A stretch of DNA of 32,960 nt, from assembly GCA_020631045.1 (NCBI GenBank), contig JAHDHZ010000019.1, forward strand, positions 9,525 to 42,484, read 5' to 3'. This document shows positions 7,845 through 15,292 of the stretch, in pieces (positions within the stretch are counted from its first letter, which is position 1; each line of letters starts with the position of its first letter). The notes beneath the pieces are model-generated. The model was not told the DNA's origin. It ran no database searches and saw only the letters and a list, made by a program, of their open reading frames with translations. This DNA is from Flavobacteriales bacterium. Its GTDB lineage: Bacteria > Bacteroidota > Bacteroidia > Flavobacteriales_G > JALEGO01. Both the position numbers and the translations under genes were made by a program.

Positions 7845-8341
7845 TGCAAGCAGCTACAAAAAACGATTTAAGTGTCTTTAAACACTTCTCATTAGATTCT
7901 AAACTCTGGGTTTTTCAAGCCAATCAAACTCTAAATGATGAGCAATTCAATAGTCTTGAAACTACCTTATCTGATTTCTGTACCAGTTGGAGCTCTCACG
8001 GCGCAGCACTAAAGGCCGATTTTTGCATTTTAGAGCGCCTTTTTGTTCTTGTTAGTGTCGATTCTAGTGATAAAAATGCTTCTGGCTGTTCGATTGATAC
8101 GCTCACTAAAACGATGCTTGAATTAGAGAGAACATTATCTGTCAAATTCACAGATCGTCTATGCATTGCCACAGAACTTGAAGAGAATGTAACGCTTTGG
8201 GCTTATTCTGATTTGATCAAAGAGGTGCAATCTAAAAAGCTACCAGAACAAACGCTCATTTTCAATAATAGTATCGCATCACTGGGTCAACTTAAAGAGT
8301 GGAAGCAGCCTATCTATCATTCATGGATCTCAAATCAATGA
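7844..8341 (+). CDS. Conserved Bacteroidota protein of unknown function (often mislabelled 'ABC transporter ATPase')
   Basis: A 165-residue soluble protein without signal peptide or membrane helix. I recognise it as a small family found beside the Fe-S protein pair in many Flavobacteriia and carried in databases under the name ABC transporter ATPase. Conserved-looking blocks are KLWVFQANQTL (near 20-30), SWSSHGAALKADF (about 47-59), ASGCSID (about 80-86) and TLIFNNSIASL near 140. There is no Walker A, Walker B or ABC signature, so the ATPase name cannot be right. Genetic position (TAATG overlap with the CCG protein, ATGA overlap with the epimerase) suggests it is co-made with the Fe-S complex. 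Function unknown; a chaperone or assembly factor for that complex is only a guess. Confidence 0.8.
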   Translation: MQAATKNDLSVFKHFSLDSKLWVFQANQTLNDEQFNSLETTLSDFCTSWSSHGAALKADFCILERLFVLVSVDSSDKNASGCSIDTLTKTMLELERTLSVKFTDRLCIATELEENVTLWAYSDLIKEVQSKKLPEQTLIFNNSIASLGQLKEWKQPIYHSWISNQ

Positions 8342-9429
8342 AAAAAGTTCTAATTCTAGTGGGCACAAGGCCCAACTTCATTAAAGTCACTCAGTTTAAA
8401 AAAACCGCTGAACAATTCGAGAATCTAGAGATTAAAGTCGTGCATACTGGCCAGCACTATGATCAGAAAATGTCTGGGATTTTCTTTGATCAATTTGAGT
8501 TGAAACCCGACTTCTTTTTAGATGCCAGTGCAGCTTCAAGCGCAAGTCAATTTGCAAGCATCATTGAAAAGCTCTCTGAATTACTCAAAACCTACAAACC
8601 TGACTTACTTGTCGTTCCCGGAGATGTAAACTCAACACTTGCGGGGGCTCTAACCGCCAAACTTGAAGGTGTTAAAATTGCGCACCTAGAAAGTGGATTG
8701 CGCTCTTTTGATAGAGAGATGCCAGAAGAAATTAACCGTATTTTAACAGATGAAATTTCTGATTATTATTTCATCACAGAAGATGAAGGCCTTGAAAATC
8801 TTGAGAGAGAGCAAAAAGCCGGCAAAGCTTATTTTGTAGGCAATACCATGATTGACACCTTAGTTGCCTTTCAAGAAAAAATTGACGCTTCTGAAATCTT
8901 AAAAAATAATAAGATCAGTGCTCAATCGTATTTTTTGATGACCATGCACAGACCAAGTAATGTAGATCACAAAAAAGGGCTAGAGCAAATCACAACCCTA
9001 ATCTCCACACTAGCCACTCAAAAAACAGTAGTCATTCCGCTACATCCACGCACAAAAAATCGCTTAGATCAATTTGGTTTACTCGCTGAATTTATGAGCA
9101 TTAAAAACTGCATTTTCTTAGAACCCCTTGGCTATTTCGAATTTCAAAAACTTATTAAAAACGCCTACTGCATTGTTACTGACAGCGGAGGCATTCAAGA
9201 AGAATCAACCTATTATAAAGTACCTTGTCTAACCTACCGCGAAAATACCGAACGCCCCATTACAATTACCGTAGGCAGCAATACCCTAACTCCTAAAGTT
9301 GATCAAATCTTGCAACAAGTACAAGCACTTTCTGAAGGCTCTTATAAAAAAGGAGCTATCCCAAAACTTTGGGACGGCAAAGCCACTCAACGTATTGTTG
9401 AGATCATTGATCAGCAAATTTTGGCATGA
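8338..9429 (+). CDS. wecB: UDP-N-acetylglucosamine 2-epimerase (non-hydrolysing)
   Basis: The 363-residue enzyme interconverts UDP-GlcNAc and UDP-ManNAc, supplying ManNAc-type sugars for surface polysaccharide. Motifs of the family are plain: VLILVGTRPNFIKV at the start, HTGQHYDQKMSGIFF, VPGDVNSTLAG, AHLESGLRSFDREMPEE, MTMHRPSNVD and TDSGGIQEES, the last two forming the UDP and substrate site. I chose the ATG at 8338, directly before KKVLILVG, rather than an upstream in-frame ATG at 8299, because it aligns with the family and gives an ATGA overlap with the previous stop. The following gene also overlaps by ATGA. No ManNAc dehydrogenase (wecC) is adjacent, so the fate of the product is open. 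Confidence 0.92.
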   Translation: MKKVLILVGTRPNFIKVTQFKKTAEQFENLEIKVVHTGQHYDQKMSGIFFDQFELKPDFFLDASAASSASQFASIIEKLSELLKTYKPDLLVVPGDVNSTLAGALTAKLEGVKIAHLESGLRSFDREMPEEINRILTDEISDYYFITEDEGLENLEREQKAGKAYFVGNTMIDTLVAFQEKIDASEILKNNKISAQSYFLMTMHRPSNVDHKKGLEQITTLISTLATQKTVVIPLHPRTKNRLDQFGLLAEFMSIKNCIFLEPLGYFEFQKLIKNAYCIVTDSGGIQEESTYYKVPCLTYRENTERPITITVGSNTLTPKVDQILQQVQALSEGSYKKGAIPKLWDGKATQRIVEIIDQQILA

Positions 9430-10559
9430 GCCATTTGACCTACCTGACCTTCAACGATTGCTACTCTGGCATTTTTCAAAGTCAAGTCATTGATGTGGTC
9501 ACCACTTATAACAAAATACACCCTACTAGATTACTAAGTTTTGTACCCCTAAGACGTTACTTTAAAGAGCGCAAAACAATCAAAGCTAACGCTCCAAACG
9601 TTAGAGTTTGGCCTATGATTCCAGGGTCAAGGTATTGGCTGCTCAACAAATACTTACTTCAAGTTTACACCTTGCTTCACCCCTCAAAAGGCATTGTTGC
9701 CAGAGGCCCATTTGCAGCAAATTTGGCCTTGAGTCTTTCAAAAGCCAAGGTTTGCTACGATGGCAGAGGAGCCATTACAGCTGAATACAACGAATATGAG
9801 GTGAGTAGCTCTTCTTTTTTAAAACAGGCCATTTTTGGTATCGAACAAAAGGCTGTCTTAAACACCCAAGCACGCATTGCAGTGAGTCAACAGCTCATCG
9901 AATATTGGCAAGAGCAGTTTAACTATACATCAAACATTCATCAAGTTATTCCTTGTTGCATCAGCAAAGCCTACTCATCCAACCAAACAGACGAAAACCT
10001 GCTTCACCAAATTCAGCAATTCACAACAAACAAAACTGTCTTTATTTACTCAGGATCGGTTGCTAAATGGCAATCTTTTGAAGCACTATCTATCTTTTTT
10101 AAGCAAATACTGAGTGATCTAAATAACGTACTTTTATTTTTAAGCCCTGAAAGTAAACACATAGATGACTTGAACCTTCTATATGAAGGGCAAGTTAAAC
10201 GTTTGTGGGTTGACCCTAAACTAGTAAGTGAGATTCTTAAATTGGGGCATTTTGGCATTCTACTTCGATCTAAAAGCATTACAAACAAGGTGGCTTCTCC
10301 GACAAAGTTTGCAGAATACCTTGCTGCTGGTTTAAGGGTCATTATTTCTGATGAGATTGGCGATTATTCTAAAACAGTGCAAGAACATGACTTAGGTGTT
10401 GTGCTTGAAAATTTAGATCAGAAGATTGAAGTTTCTAGATTTGTACGTCCGTCAAAAGAGCAGCGCAAAAAAGCACAAGATTATGCACATGCTTATTTGT
10501 TTAAAGAAGCTGAGCAGATTCAGCAGCGCTATGAAAAGATTGTAGATTTGTTGTTATGA
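9426..10559 (+). CDS. GT4-type glycosyltransferase
   Basis: A 377-residue protein with the layout of a GT-B fold glycosyltransferase. The C-terminal half has VFIYSGSVAKWQSFEAL (about residues 205-221), where the donor-binding Rossmann domain begins, and the typical SPTKFAEYLAAGLRVI block (near 290-305), whose first residues replace the first glutamate of the canonical E-x7-E motif. No signal peptide or membrane helix, so it acts on the cytoplasmic side of the inner membrane. It sits between the UDP-GlcNAc 2-epimerase and another glycosyltransferase, with ATGA overlaps at both ends, so a role in LPS O-antigen or other surface polysaccharide is likely. Donor and acceptor cannot be told from sequence. 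Confidence 0.82.
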   Translation: MSHLTYLTFNDCYSGIFQSQVIDVVTTYNKIHPTRLLSFVPLRRYFKERKTIKANAPNVRVWPMIPGSRYWLLNKYLLQVYTLLHPSKGIVARGPFAANLALSLSKAKVCYDGRGAITAEYNEYEVSSSSFLKQAIFGIEQKAVLNTQARIAVSQQLIEYWQEQFNYTSNIHQVIPCCISKAYSSNQTDENLLHQIQQFTTNKTVFIYSGSVAKWQSFEALSIFFKQILSDLNNVLLFLSPESKHIDDLNLLYEGQVKRLWVDPKLVSEILKLGHFGILLRSKSITNKVASPTKFAEYLAAGLRVIISDEIGDYSKTVQEHDLGVVLENLDQKIEVSRFVRPSKEQRKKAQDYAHAYLFKEAEQIQQRYEKIVDLLL

Positions 10560-11695
10560 AAATTCTATTGATTACAGATGGCATCTATCCTTTTGTAATG
10601 GGCGGAATGCAAAAACACTCTTATTATCTGGCTAAAATCTTAGCTCAAAAACACCAACTCACTTTGGTGCACACTGCCTCTAAAAAAATTGAAGCAAAGC
10701 AAGTGCATCTGGCACTGGGTGCTCATTCTAAAAACCTTGAAGTTCTGTTTATAGAAAGCCAGACAAAAGACAATTTGCCTGGACATTATGTACGCAGCTC
10801 AAAAAAATATGCCCAAAAAGTCTATCAACATTTAAAAAAAGAACTCGAAGAAAATGAGTATGATCTTATTTATACGAAAGGACTCGCGGGCTTAAGTGTG
10901 CTAAAAAATAAAATGGGTAGCACTCCAATTATCTTCAATGCTCATGGTTATGAGATGTTTCAAAGAGCTATGGGAATTAAAAGTATCCTTGAGCAATTTT
11001 TACTTCGTCCTTTGTTCAGTAGACAACTCAAACAAGCCGATTATGTAGTCTCTTATGGAGCTAAAATCACCGATCTGTTGCTTAGTCTAAAACTCAAACC
11101 TTCTAAAATCATTGAACTTCCAGGAGCTATTGAGCAAAAAATCATCATTAAGCAAGCCTATCAAGCAAACAAACCAGTGCGTTTTGTATTCTTAGGACGT
11201 TATGAAAAACGCAAAGGCATCGACTTGCTCAACAAAGCCTTAAAGAGGTGTTTAAAAGAAGGTGTAAGGTTTCAATTTGATTTTATCGGACCGATTCCTA
11301 TCGAAAAACAACTGCAACATCAATGTATTCACTACCACGGAAAAATTTCTGATTTCAATAAAATTCAAACGCTGTTTACCCAATCTGATGTACTGGTGAC
11401 TCCAAGTCTTTCTGAAGGCATGCCCAATGTAATTATGGAAGCAATGGCCAGTGGACTGGCTGTGGTTTGCTCAAATGTTGGGGCTAGCGCACTGCTTGTA
11501 AATTCTGAAAATGGGGCCTTGATTGAACATGTTACTGCTGAAAGAGTTTACCAGCAAATCAAAGTGTTTACAAACATTGAGAACCACAAACTAGAGTCTA
11601 TGAAACAAGCCTCACTAAATAAAATCAAGCGCTTCACCTGGGAAAAAATTAAAACTAAAACCCTAAAGACTCTAGAGGGCTTGATCGATGGCTGA
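10556..11695 (+). CDS. GT4 family glycosyltransferase
   Basis: A 379-residue retaining glycosyltransferase with a clear GT4 signature. The N-terminus ITDGIYPFVMGGMQKHSYYL carries the glycine-rich acceptor-domain motif. The central FVFLGRYEKRKGIDLLNKAL opens the donor domain, and EGMPNVIMEAMASGLAVV gives the canonical E-x7-E that holds the nucleotide-sugar phosphate. It is the last gene of the plus-strand operon and starts inside the stop codon of the preceding transferase (ATGA). Its last 24 bases overlap the end of the convergent TlpA-like gene, leaving no room for a terminator between the two. Probable role is surface polysaccharide assembly; the linkage made is unknown. Confidence 0.87.
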   Translation: MKILLITDGIYPFVMGGMQKHSYYLAKILAQKHQLTLVHTASKKIEAKQVHLALGAHSKNLEVLFIESQTKDNLPGHYVRSSKKYAQKVYQHLKKELEENEYDLIYTKGLAGLSVLKNKMGSTPIIFNAHGYEMFQRAMGIKSILEQFLLRPLFSRQLKQADYVVSYGAKITDLLLSLKLKPSKIIELPGAIEQKIIIKQAYQANKPVRFVFLGRYEKRKGIDLLNKALKRCLKEGVRFQFDFIGPIPIEKQLQHQCIHYHGKISDFNKIQTLFTQSDVLVTPSLSEGMPNVIMEAMASGLAVVCSNVGASALLVNSENGALIEHVTAERVYQQIKVFTNIENHKLESMKQASLNKIKRFTWEKIKTKTLKTLEGLIDG

Positions 11696-12148
11696 GGCCA
11701 ATTGCTCTTGAATGTCATCAGGAGCTCCGTCAACAAACAAGACTACGTTTTGATTCTGATCAATCACATAATGCTTTGGTATGCTTGAGACCAATCCAGT
11801 TTGAAGTGTTTCAAAAAAAGTGTTGTTTGCAATTTGCTGGTAGGTAAATTGCTTTTTAGATAAAAAGCGCTGAATACGAGAAGTTTTTTCATTACTGATG
11901 GCTAAAAAAACAACTTTATCATTGTTTTGGTAGCGCTTTTCAAGAGCATTTAACGAATTGATTTCATGAACACAAGGTCCGCACCAAGTCGCCCAAAGAT
12001 TTATGACAACAACTTTTGAGTTTAGCTCTTGAACAGTGATCTGCTTGCCTTGAAGAGTTTGAAAATCTTGAAAAACAACTTTATCTTTTGCTCCACAAGA
12101 AAAAAGAACAGCTAGAAAAACAATACAAAATGGCTTAAGCCAACGCAT
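11672..12148 (-). CDS. TlpA-family thioredoxin-like lipoprotein
   Basis: A 158-residue periplasm-facing thiol protein. The N-terminus has a lipoprotein signal with lipobox LFSC (Cys18 lipidated). A thioredoxin fold follows, with active site WCGPC (W55, C56, C59) and the cis-proline loop near SSIPKHYVID. TlpA/ResA proteins reduce disulfides in the envelope, for instance in cytochrome c maturation; the substrate here is not known. Its start overlaps the end of the upstream epimerase gene by 14 bases, making it the last gene of a minus-strand operon. Its 3' end overlaps the convergent glycosyltransferase gene by 24 bases. Confidence 0.88.
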   Translation of the reverse strand: MRWLKPFCIVFLAVLFSCGAKDKVVFQDFQTLQGKQITVQELNSKVVVINLWATWCGPCVHEINSLNALEKRYQNNDKVVFLAISNEKTSRIQRFLSKKQFTYQQIANNTFFETLQTGLVSSIPKHYVIDQNQNVVLFVDGAPDDIQEQLASAIDQAL

Positions 12149-13076
12149 AATTTACTTTATAGATCTCAGTTAAACCGTCTTCAAGAGTTGTTGAAGGCTT
12201 GTAAGCAACAGCAGCATATAATTTTTCAGAGCTCCCTACCCTACGCTCAACTTCGTAATCATAACGCTTTTTAGGCGCTTTAATATATGTGATTTCTGAA
12301 TCAGAAGCACTGATCTTTTTAATGGCCACCGCTAAATCTTCAATACAACCTTCATTTTCGTTGGCTATATTGTAAATCTCACTGCCTTTCATTTTATCCA
12401 TCAATAAGATACATGCATAGATTGTATCGTCAATGAAGGTGAAGTCTCTGGTTTGTTTGCCGTTGCCAAACACAGTGATGGGTTTGTTTTGCGCAGCTTG
12501 TTCAAAGAATCTTGGCACGACCATTCTGTTATCTTGCTTAGGGCCATAAACATTGAAAAAGCGTAGGGCTACCGAGTGAATGCCTTTCTCTTCATAGAGT
12601 GCGGCTAGGTAGATTTCATTGTAGCGCTTTGCCATGGCATAGCTTGTGCGGGGATCAACGATGATTTTCTCATCTACTGCAGTCTCCATAGCTGAGTGCC
12701 CGTAAATACCACTTGTTGAAGCGTACAAAATCTTATTGATGCCATTTTCAATAGCCACATTGGCTACATTGCGCATGCCAATTGTTTCTACGTCCATGGT
12801 TTCAATCGGATTATCTGCTACAATGTCAACACCCAAAATTGCAGCGAAATGAAAAATCACATCACAACCTTTTGAACTTTTGAGCAACAAATCGTAATCT
12901 CTCACATCACCTTTCACAAACTCAATGGCATCCATGGCTTTTTTTGAAAGCTTATTACCTCTGAGTAAGTTGTCATAAACCACTACACTGTGGCCTTGTC
13001 TACACAACTCTTCACTTAAAGCACTGCCAATAAAGCCAGCACCTCCTGTCACCAGTACTTTTAGCTTATTCTTCAA
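12135..13076 (-). CDS. NAD-dependent nucleotide-sugar epimerase/dehydratase (extended SDR)
   Basis: A 313-residue extended short-chain dehydrogenase. The NAD-binding glycine motif is GGAGFIGS (residues 11-18), an acidic D60 region follows (GDVRDYD), and the catalytic set is the Ser/Thr cluster at 120-122 with Y146 and K150 (YAMAK). RFFNVYGP and the late GSEIYNIANE segment are typical of UDP-glucose 4-epimerase, UDP-glucuronate epimerase and related enzymes; which sugar it acts on cannot be decided. The start must be the TTG at 13076: an in-frame TAA lies two codons upstream and the next start codon would remove part of the Rossmann strand. It overlaps the end of the DUF1573 gene by 11 bases. 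Probably makes sugar precursors for LPS or glycoproteins. Confidence 0.88.
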   Translation of the reverse strand: MKNKLKVLVTGGAGFIGSALSEELCRQGHSVVVYDNLLRGNKLSKKAMDAIEFVKGDVRDYDLLLKSSKGCDVIFHFAAILGVDIVADNPIETMDVETIGMRNVANVAIENGINKILYASTSGIYGHSAMETAVDEKIIVDPRTSYAMAKRYNEIYLAALYEEKGIHSVALRFFNVYGPKQDNRMVVPRFFEQAAQNKPITVFGNGKQTRDFTFIDDTIYACILLMDKMKGSEIYNIANENEGCIEDLAVAIKKISASDSEITYIKAPKKRYDYEVERRVGSSEKLYAAVAYKPSTTLEDGLTEIYKVNYALA

Positions 13077-13566
13077 CTTTTAAAACGTTTGCTTTGATGG
13101 TTAATTTTGTTTGTTTAGGATCTGTATTTGCTGTAATAGTTACGTTCTTGGTTTGGGCACCTTCTTTTTTACCCGATGAAAAAACTACTTTAATTTCACC
13201 TTTTTCTCCTGGAGCAACAGGCTCTTTTGGATATTCAGGAACCGTGCATCCACAAGAGCCAACAGCATTTGAAATTACTAAAGGCTCTTCACCTGTATTG
13301 GTAAAAGTGAAGATGTGCTCATTTTTTGTGTCTTGATAAATATCACCATAATCATGCATATCTTGATCAAAACTTAATACCGTTGCAGGCAATTCAGGCT
13401 CAGCTGGTTTTAAATCATCGCCTTCAACTGCTTTAACTTGATTGTCATGTGCGTGTTCGTGACCACTATGGTCATGCCCATCATTTGATTTTTGATTGTC
13501 ATATACCAAGTATCCTACTCCTAAAAAAGCTAAAACTGCTAGTGCTAATGTTAAATTTTGTTTCAT
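13066..13566 (-). CDS. DUF1573 protein with histidine-rich segment
   Basis: A 166-residue exported or membrane-anchored protein. A hydrophobic N-terminal segment (about 4-22) is followed by a His/Asp-rich stretch DGHDHSGHEHAHD (near 29-41) that looks able to bind metal ions. The rest (about 68-165) is a DUF1573 domain, an immunoglobulin-like beta-sandwich recognised by HDYGDIYQDTKNEHIFTFTN, VGSCGCTVPEYPKEPVAPGE and the final strand TKLTIKANV. The family is abundant in Bacteroidota and has no agreed biochemical function; the SCGCT motif is a family hallmark. It is 34 bases downstream of the S41 protease gene and overlaps the epimerase gene, so it is probably co-transcribed with both. Confidence 0.88.
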   Translation of the reverse strand: MKQNLTLALAVLAFLGVGYLVYDNQKSNDGHDHSGHEHAHDNQVKAVEGDDLKPAEPELPATVLSFDQDMHDYGDIYQDTKNEHIFTFTNTGEEPLVISNAVGSCGCTVPEYPKEPVAPGEKGEIKVVFSSGKKEGAQTKNVTITANTDPKQTKLTIKANVLKVEE

Positions 13567-13600
13567 GGTTATTTATTTTTCATCAAATATAAGAAACTGT

Positions 13601-15178
13601 TTAATACCTCAAGGCTTCTTTTTCATATGTACCATCACTTAAAGACTTTACTGCTCTGTTAAAGGTCGGATTGATCTGATTCGAAATATAGTAAAATGCA
13701 TCAATACCCCATACACCCCTAGCCAAATAAGCTTTCAAATAAGTCTTTAACAACTTCTTTGAGCGCTTGATTTGCTCAAGGTTCTCTTCTACTCCTTTTT
13801 TTGTAGCGTATGCAATAAAATCATTGAACCTAACAGAATCAATCACATACTGCTGTGCAAAATTTTCAAAAGAGCCGTATTTAGTTTCAAATCGTTCTCT
13901 TTTGCCATCAATTTGTTTTAAACTGTAAGAGTTTAAAACCCCTTTTCTTAAAATGTTTCGGTAATACTTTGAATTAAGCGTAGTATCAACAGGTACAAAC
14001 ACGTCAGGAATAATTCCTCCACCCCCATATACTATTCTACCCTTATCTGTTTTAAATTTTAGAGAATCACTCACCTTAATGCTGTCTTCATGAAACAATT
14101 CTCCGCTTTCATAGCGCTGAGAATAATCACTTTTATAATCTTCATAAGGCTTTTGAATGCACCTTCCTGAAGGAGAATAATATCGTTGGATAGTCAAGCG
14201 CATAGCCGATGAATCAACAAAATCAAAAGGCTTTTGAACCAAACCTTTTCCGAAAGAACGTCTGCCAACAATCAAACCACGGTCATGGTCTTGTAAAGCA
14301 CCTGACACAATCTCAGAAGCAGAAGCAGAAGAAGCATCAATCATGACTACAACTTTCCCCTTTTCAAAAGCTCCTAAAGCAGATGCCTTGTTGTCTCTTC
14401 TTGAAAAGTACTTTCCTTTGGTGTAAACAATTAATTCACCTGAGCCTAAAAATTGGTCGGCTAACTGATTCGCTATATGCAAATATCCACCCGTATTGCC
14501 TGTCAGATCTAAAACCAAATTTTGCATTCCTTTACTTTTAAGCATCGTTAATTTTTCAGAAATCTCTTTCATCGTGGTCGCAGCAAATCGACTGAGCTTA
14601 ATATAACCTGAGGTCTGATCAATCATATAGGCTGCATCTACACTGTAAATGGGAATTTTATCTCTAGTTATGGTGTAAGGAATCAACTCTTTCTCGTCTC
14701 CTCTTTTAATTTCAACGGTCACCTTTGTTCCTTTCTTACCCCTTAGCTTATCGACAACATCTTTGTTTTTCAGACCTACTCCTGCCACGTTTTCTTTTTC
14801 AATAGTTAAGATTTTATCACCTGCCATGATGCCTAATTTCTCTGATGGCCCTCCAATGATCGGAGCAACCACAAGAAGCGTATCTTCATGAATGTTGAAT
14901 TGAATACCCACCCCTTCAAAGTTACCTTTCAAAGGCTCGTTCGCCGCCTGCACATCTTTTTTAGGAATATAAACCGAATGGGGGTCTAACTCTTTCAAAG
15001 CAGCTTTTACCATTACCTCTGTCAAATGCTCTACATTGACTGAATCAACATAAAACAAATCCATTGTACTCAACAATTGTTTTAATTTTCTCAATTGCTT
15101 TGAAACATCAGAAGACTGAGCATTTGCATTTGAAAACAATCCCAAAAAAAGCAATAAAATAATAGCTGATTTTTTCAT
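13601..15178 (-). CDS. S41 family carboxy-terminal processing protease (CtpA/Prc-like)
   Basis: A 525-residue secreted serine protease. A classic signal peptide (residues 1-21, ending ANAQ) leads to a helical segment, a PDZ domain (about 85-170, with NFEGVGIQFN and the GDKILTIEKENV loop) and the S41 catalytic core. The Ser-Lys dyad is visible as S286 in SSASASEI and K311 in RRSFGKGLVQ, 25 residues apart as in E. coli Prc. A Bacteroidota-typical C-terminal extension follows (about 370-525). Such enzymes cut exposed C-terminal tails of periplasmic proteins and can regulate peptidoglycan hydrolases. It is the first gene of a minus-strand operon with DUF1573, an epimerase and a TlpA-like protein, and is divergent from the TonB receptor. 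Confidence 0.92.
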   Translation of the reverse strand: MKKSAIILLLFLGLFSNANAQSSDVSKQLRKLKQLLSTMDLFYVDSVNVEHLTEVMVKAALKELDPHSVYIPKKDVQAANEPLKGNFEGVGIQFNIHEDTLLVVAPIIGGPSEKLGIMAGDKILTIEKENVAGVGLKNKDVVDKLRGKKGTKVTVEIKRGDEKELIPYTITRDKIPIYSVDAAYMIDQTSGYIKLSRFAATTMKEISEKLTMLKSKGMQNLVLDLTGNTGGYLHIANQLADQFLGSGELIVYTKGKYFSRRDNKASALGAFEKGKVVVMIDASSASASEIVSGALQDHDRGLIVGRRSFGKGLVQKPFDFVDSSAMRLTIQRYYSPSGRCIQKPYEDYKSDYSQRYESGELFHEDSIKVSDSLKFKTDKGRIVYGGGGIIPDVFVPVDTTLNSKYYRNILRKGVLNSYSLKQIDGKRERFETKYGSFENFAQQYVIDSVRFNDFIAYATKKGVEENLEQIKRSKKLLKTYLKAYLARGVWGIDAFYYISNQINPTFNRAVKSLSDGTYEKEALRY

Positions 15179-15241
15179 TTTTTTGATTTTCTTTTACGAA
15201 GATAACGCATCTAAAATTATTCTACTCATTTCTAGAAACTG

Positions 15242-15275
15242 TTTGAATTTTACTCAGAAAAATTCAATAAATTCG
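15242..15275 (+). promoter_or_regulatory. Possible promoter of the TonB receptor gene
   Basis: TTTG at 15242-15245 and TAAATTCG at 15268-15275, 22 bases apart, resemble the Bacteroidota TTTG/TAnnTTTG promoter with one mismatch in the second box. The ATG at 15293 would be about 10 bases downstream of the expected transcription start. The match is imperfect and this is a weak call. Confidence 0.28.
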
Positions 15276-15292
15276 TGAAAGTTTACAGCATT

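Noticed and set aside
8299-8337. Longer N-terminus for the UDP-GlcNAc 2-epimerase from the ATG at 8299
   Set aside because: The extra 13 residues lie within the coding region of the previous gene and precede the universally N-terminal KVLILVGTRPN strand; the ATG at 8338 gives the ATGA overlap seen at neighbouring junctions.
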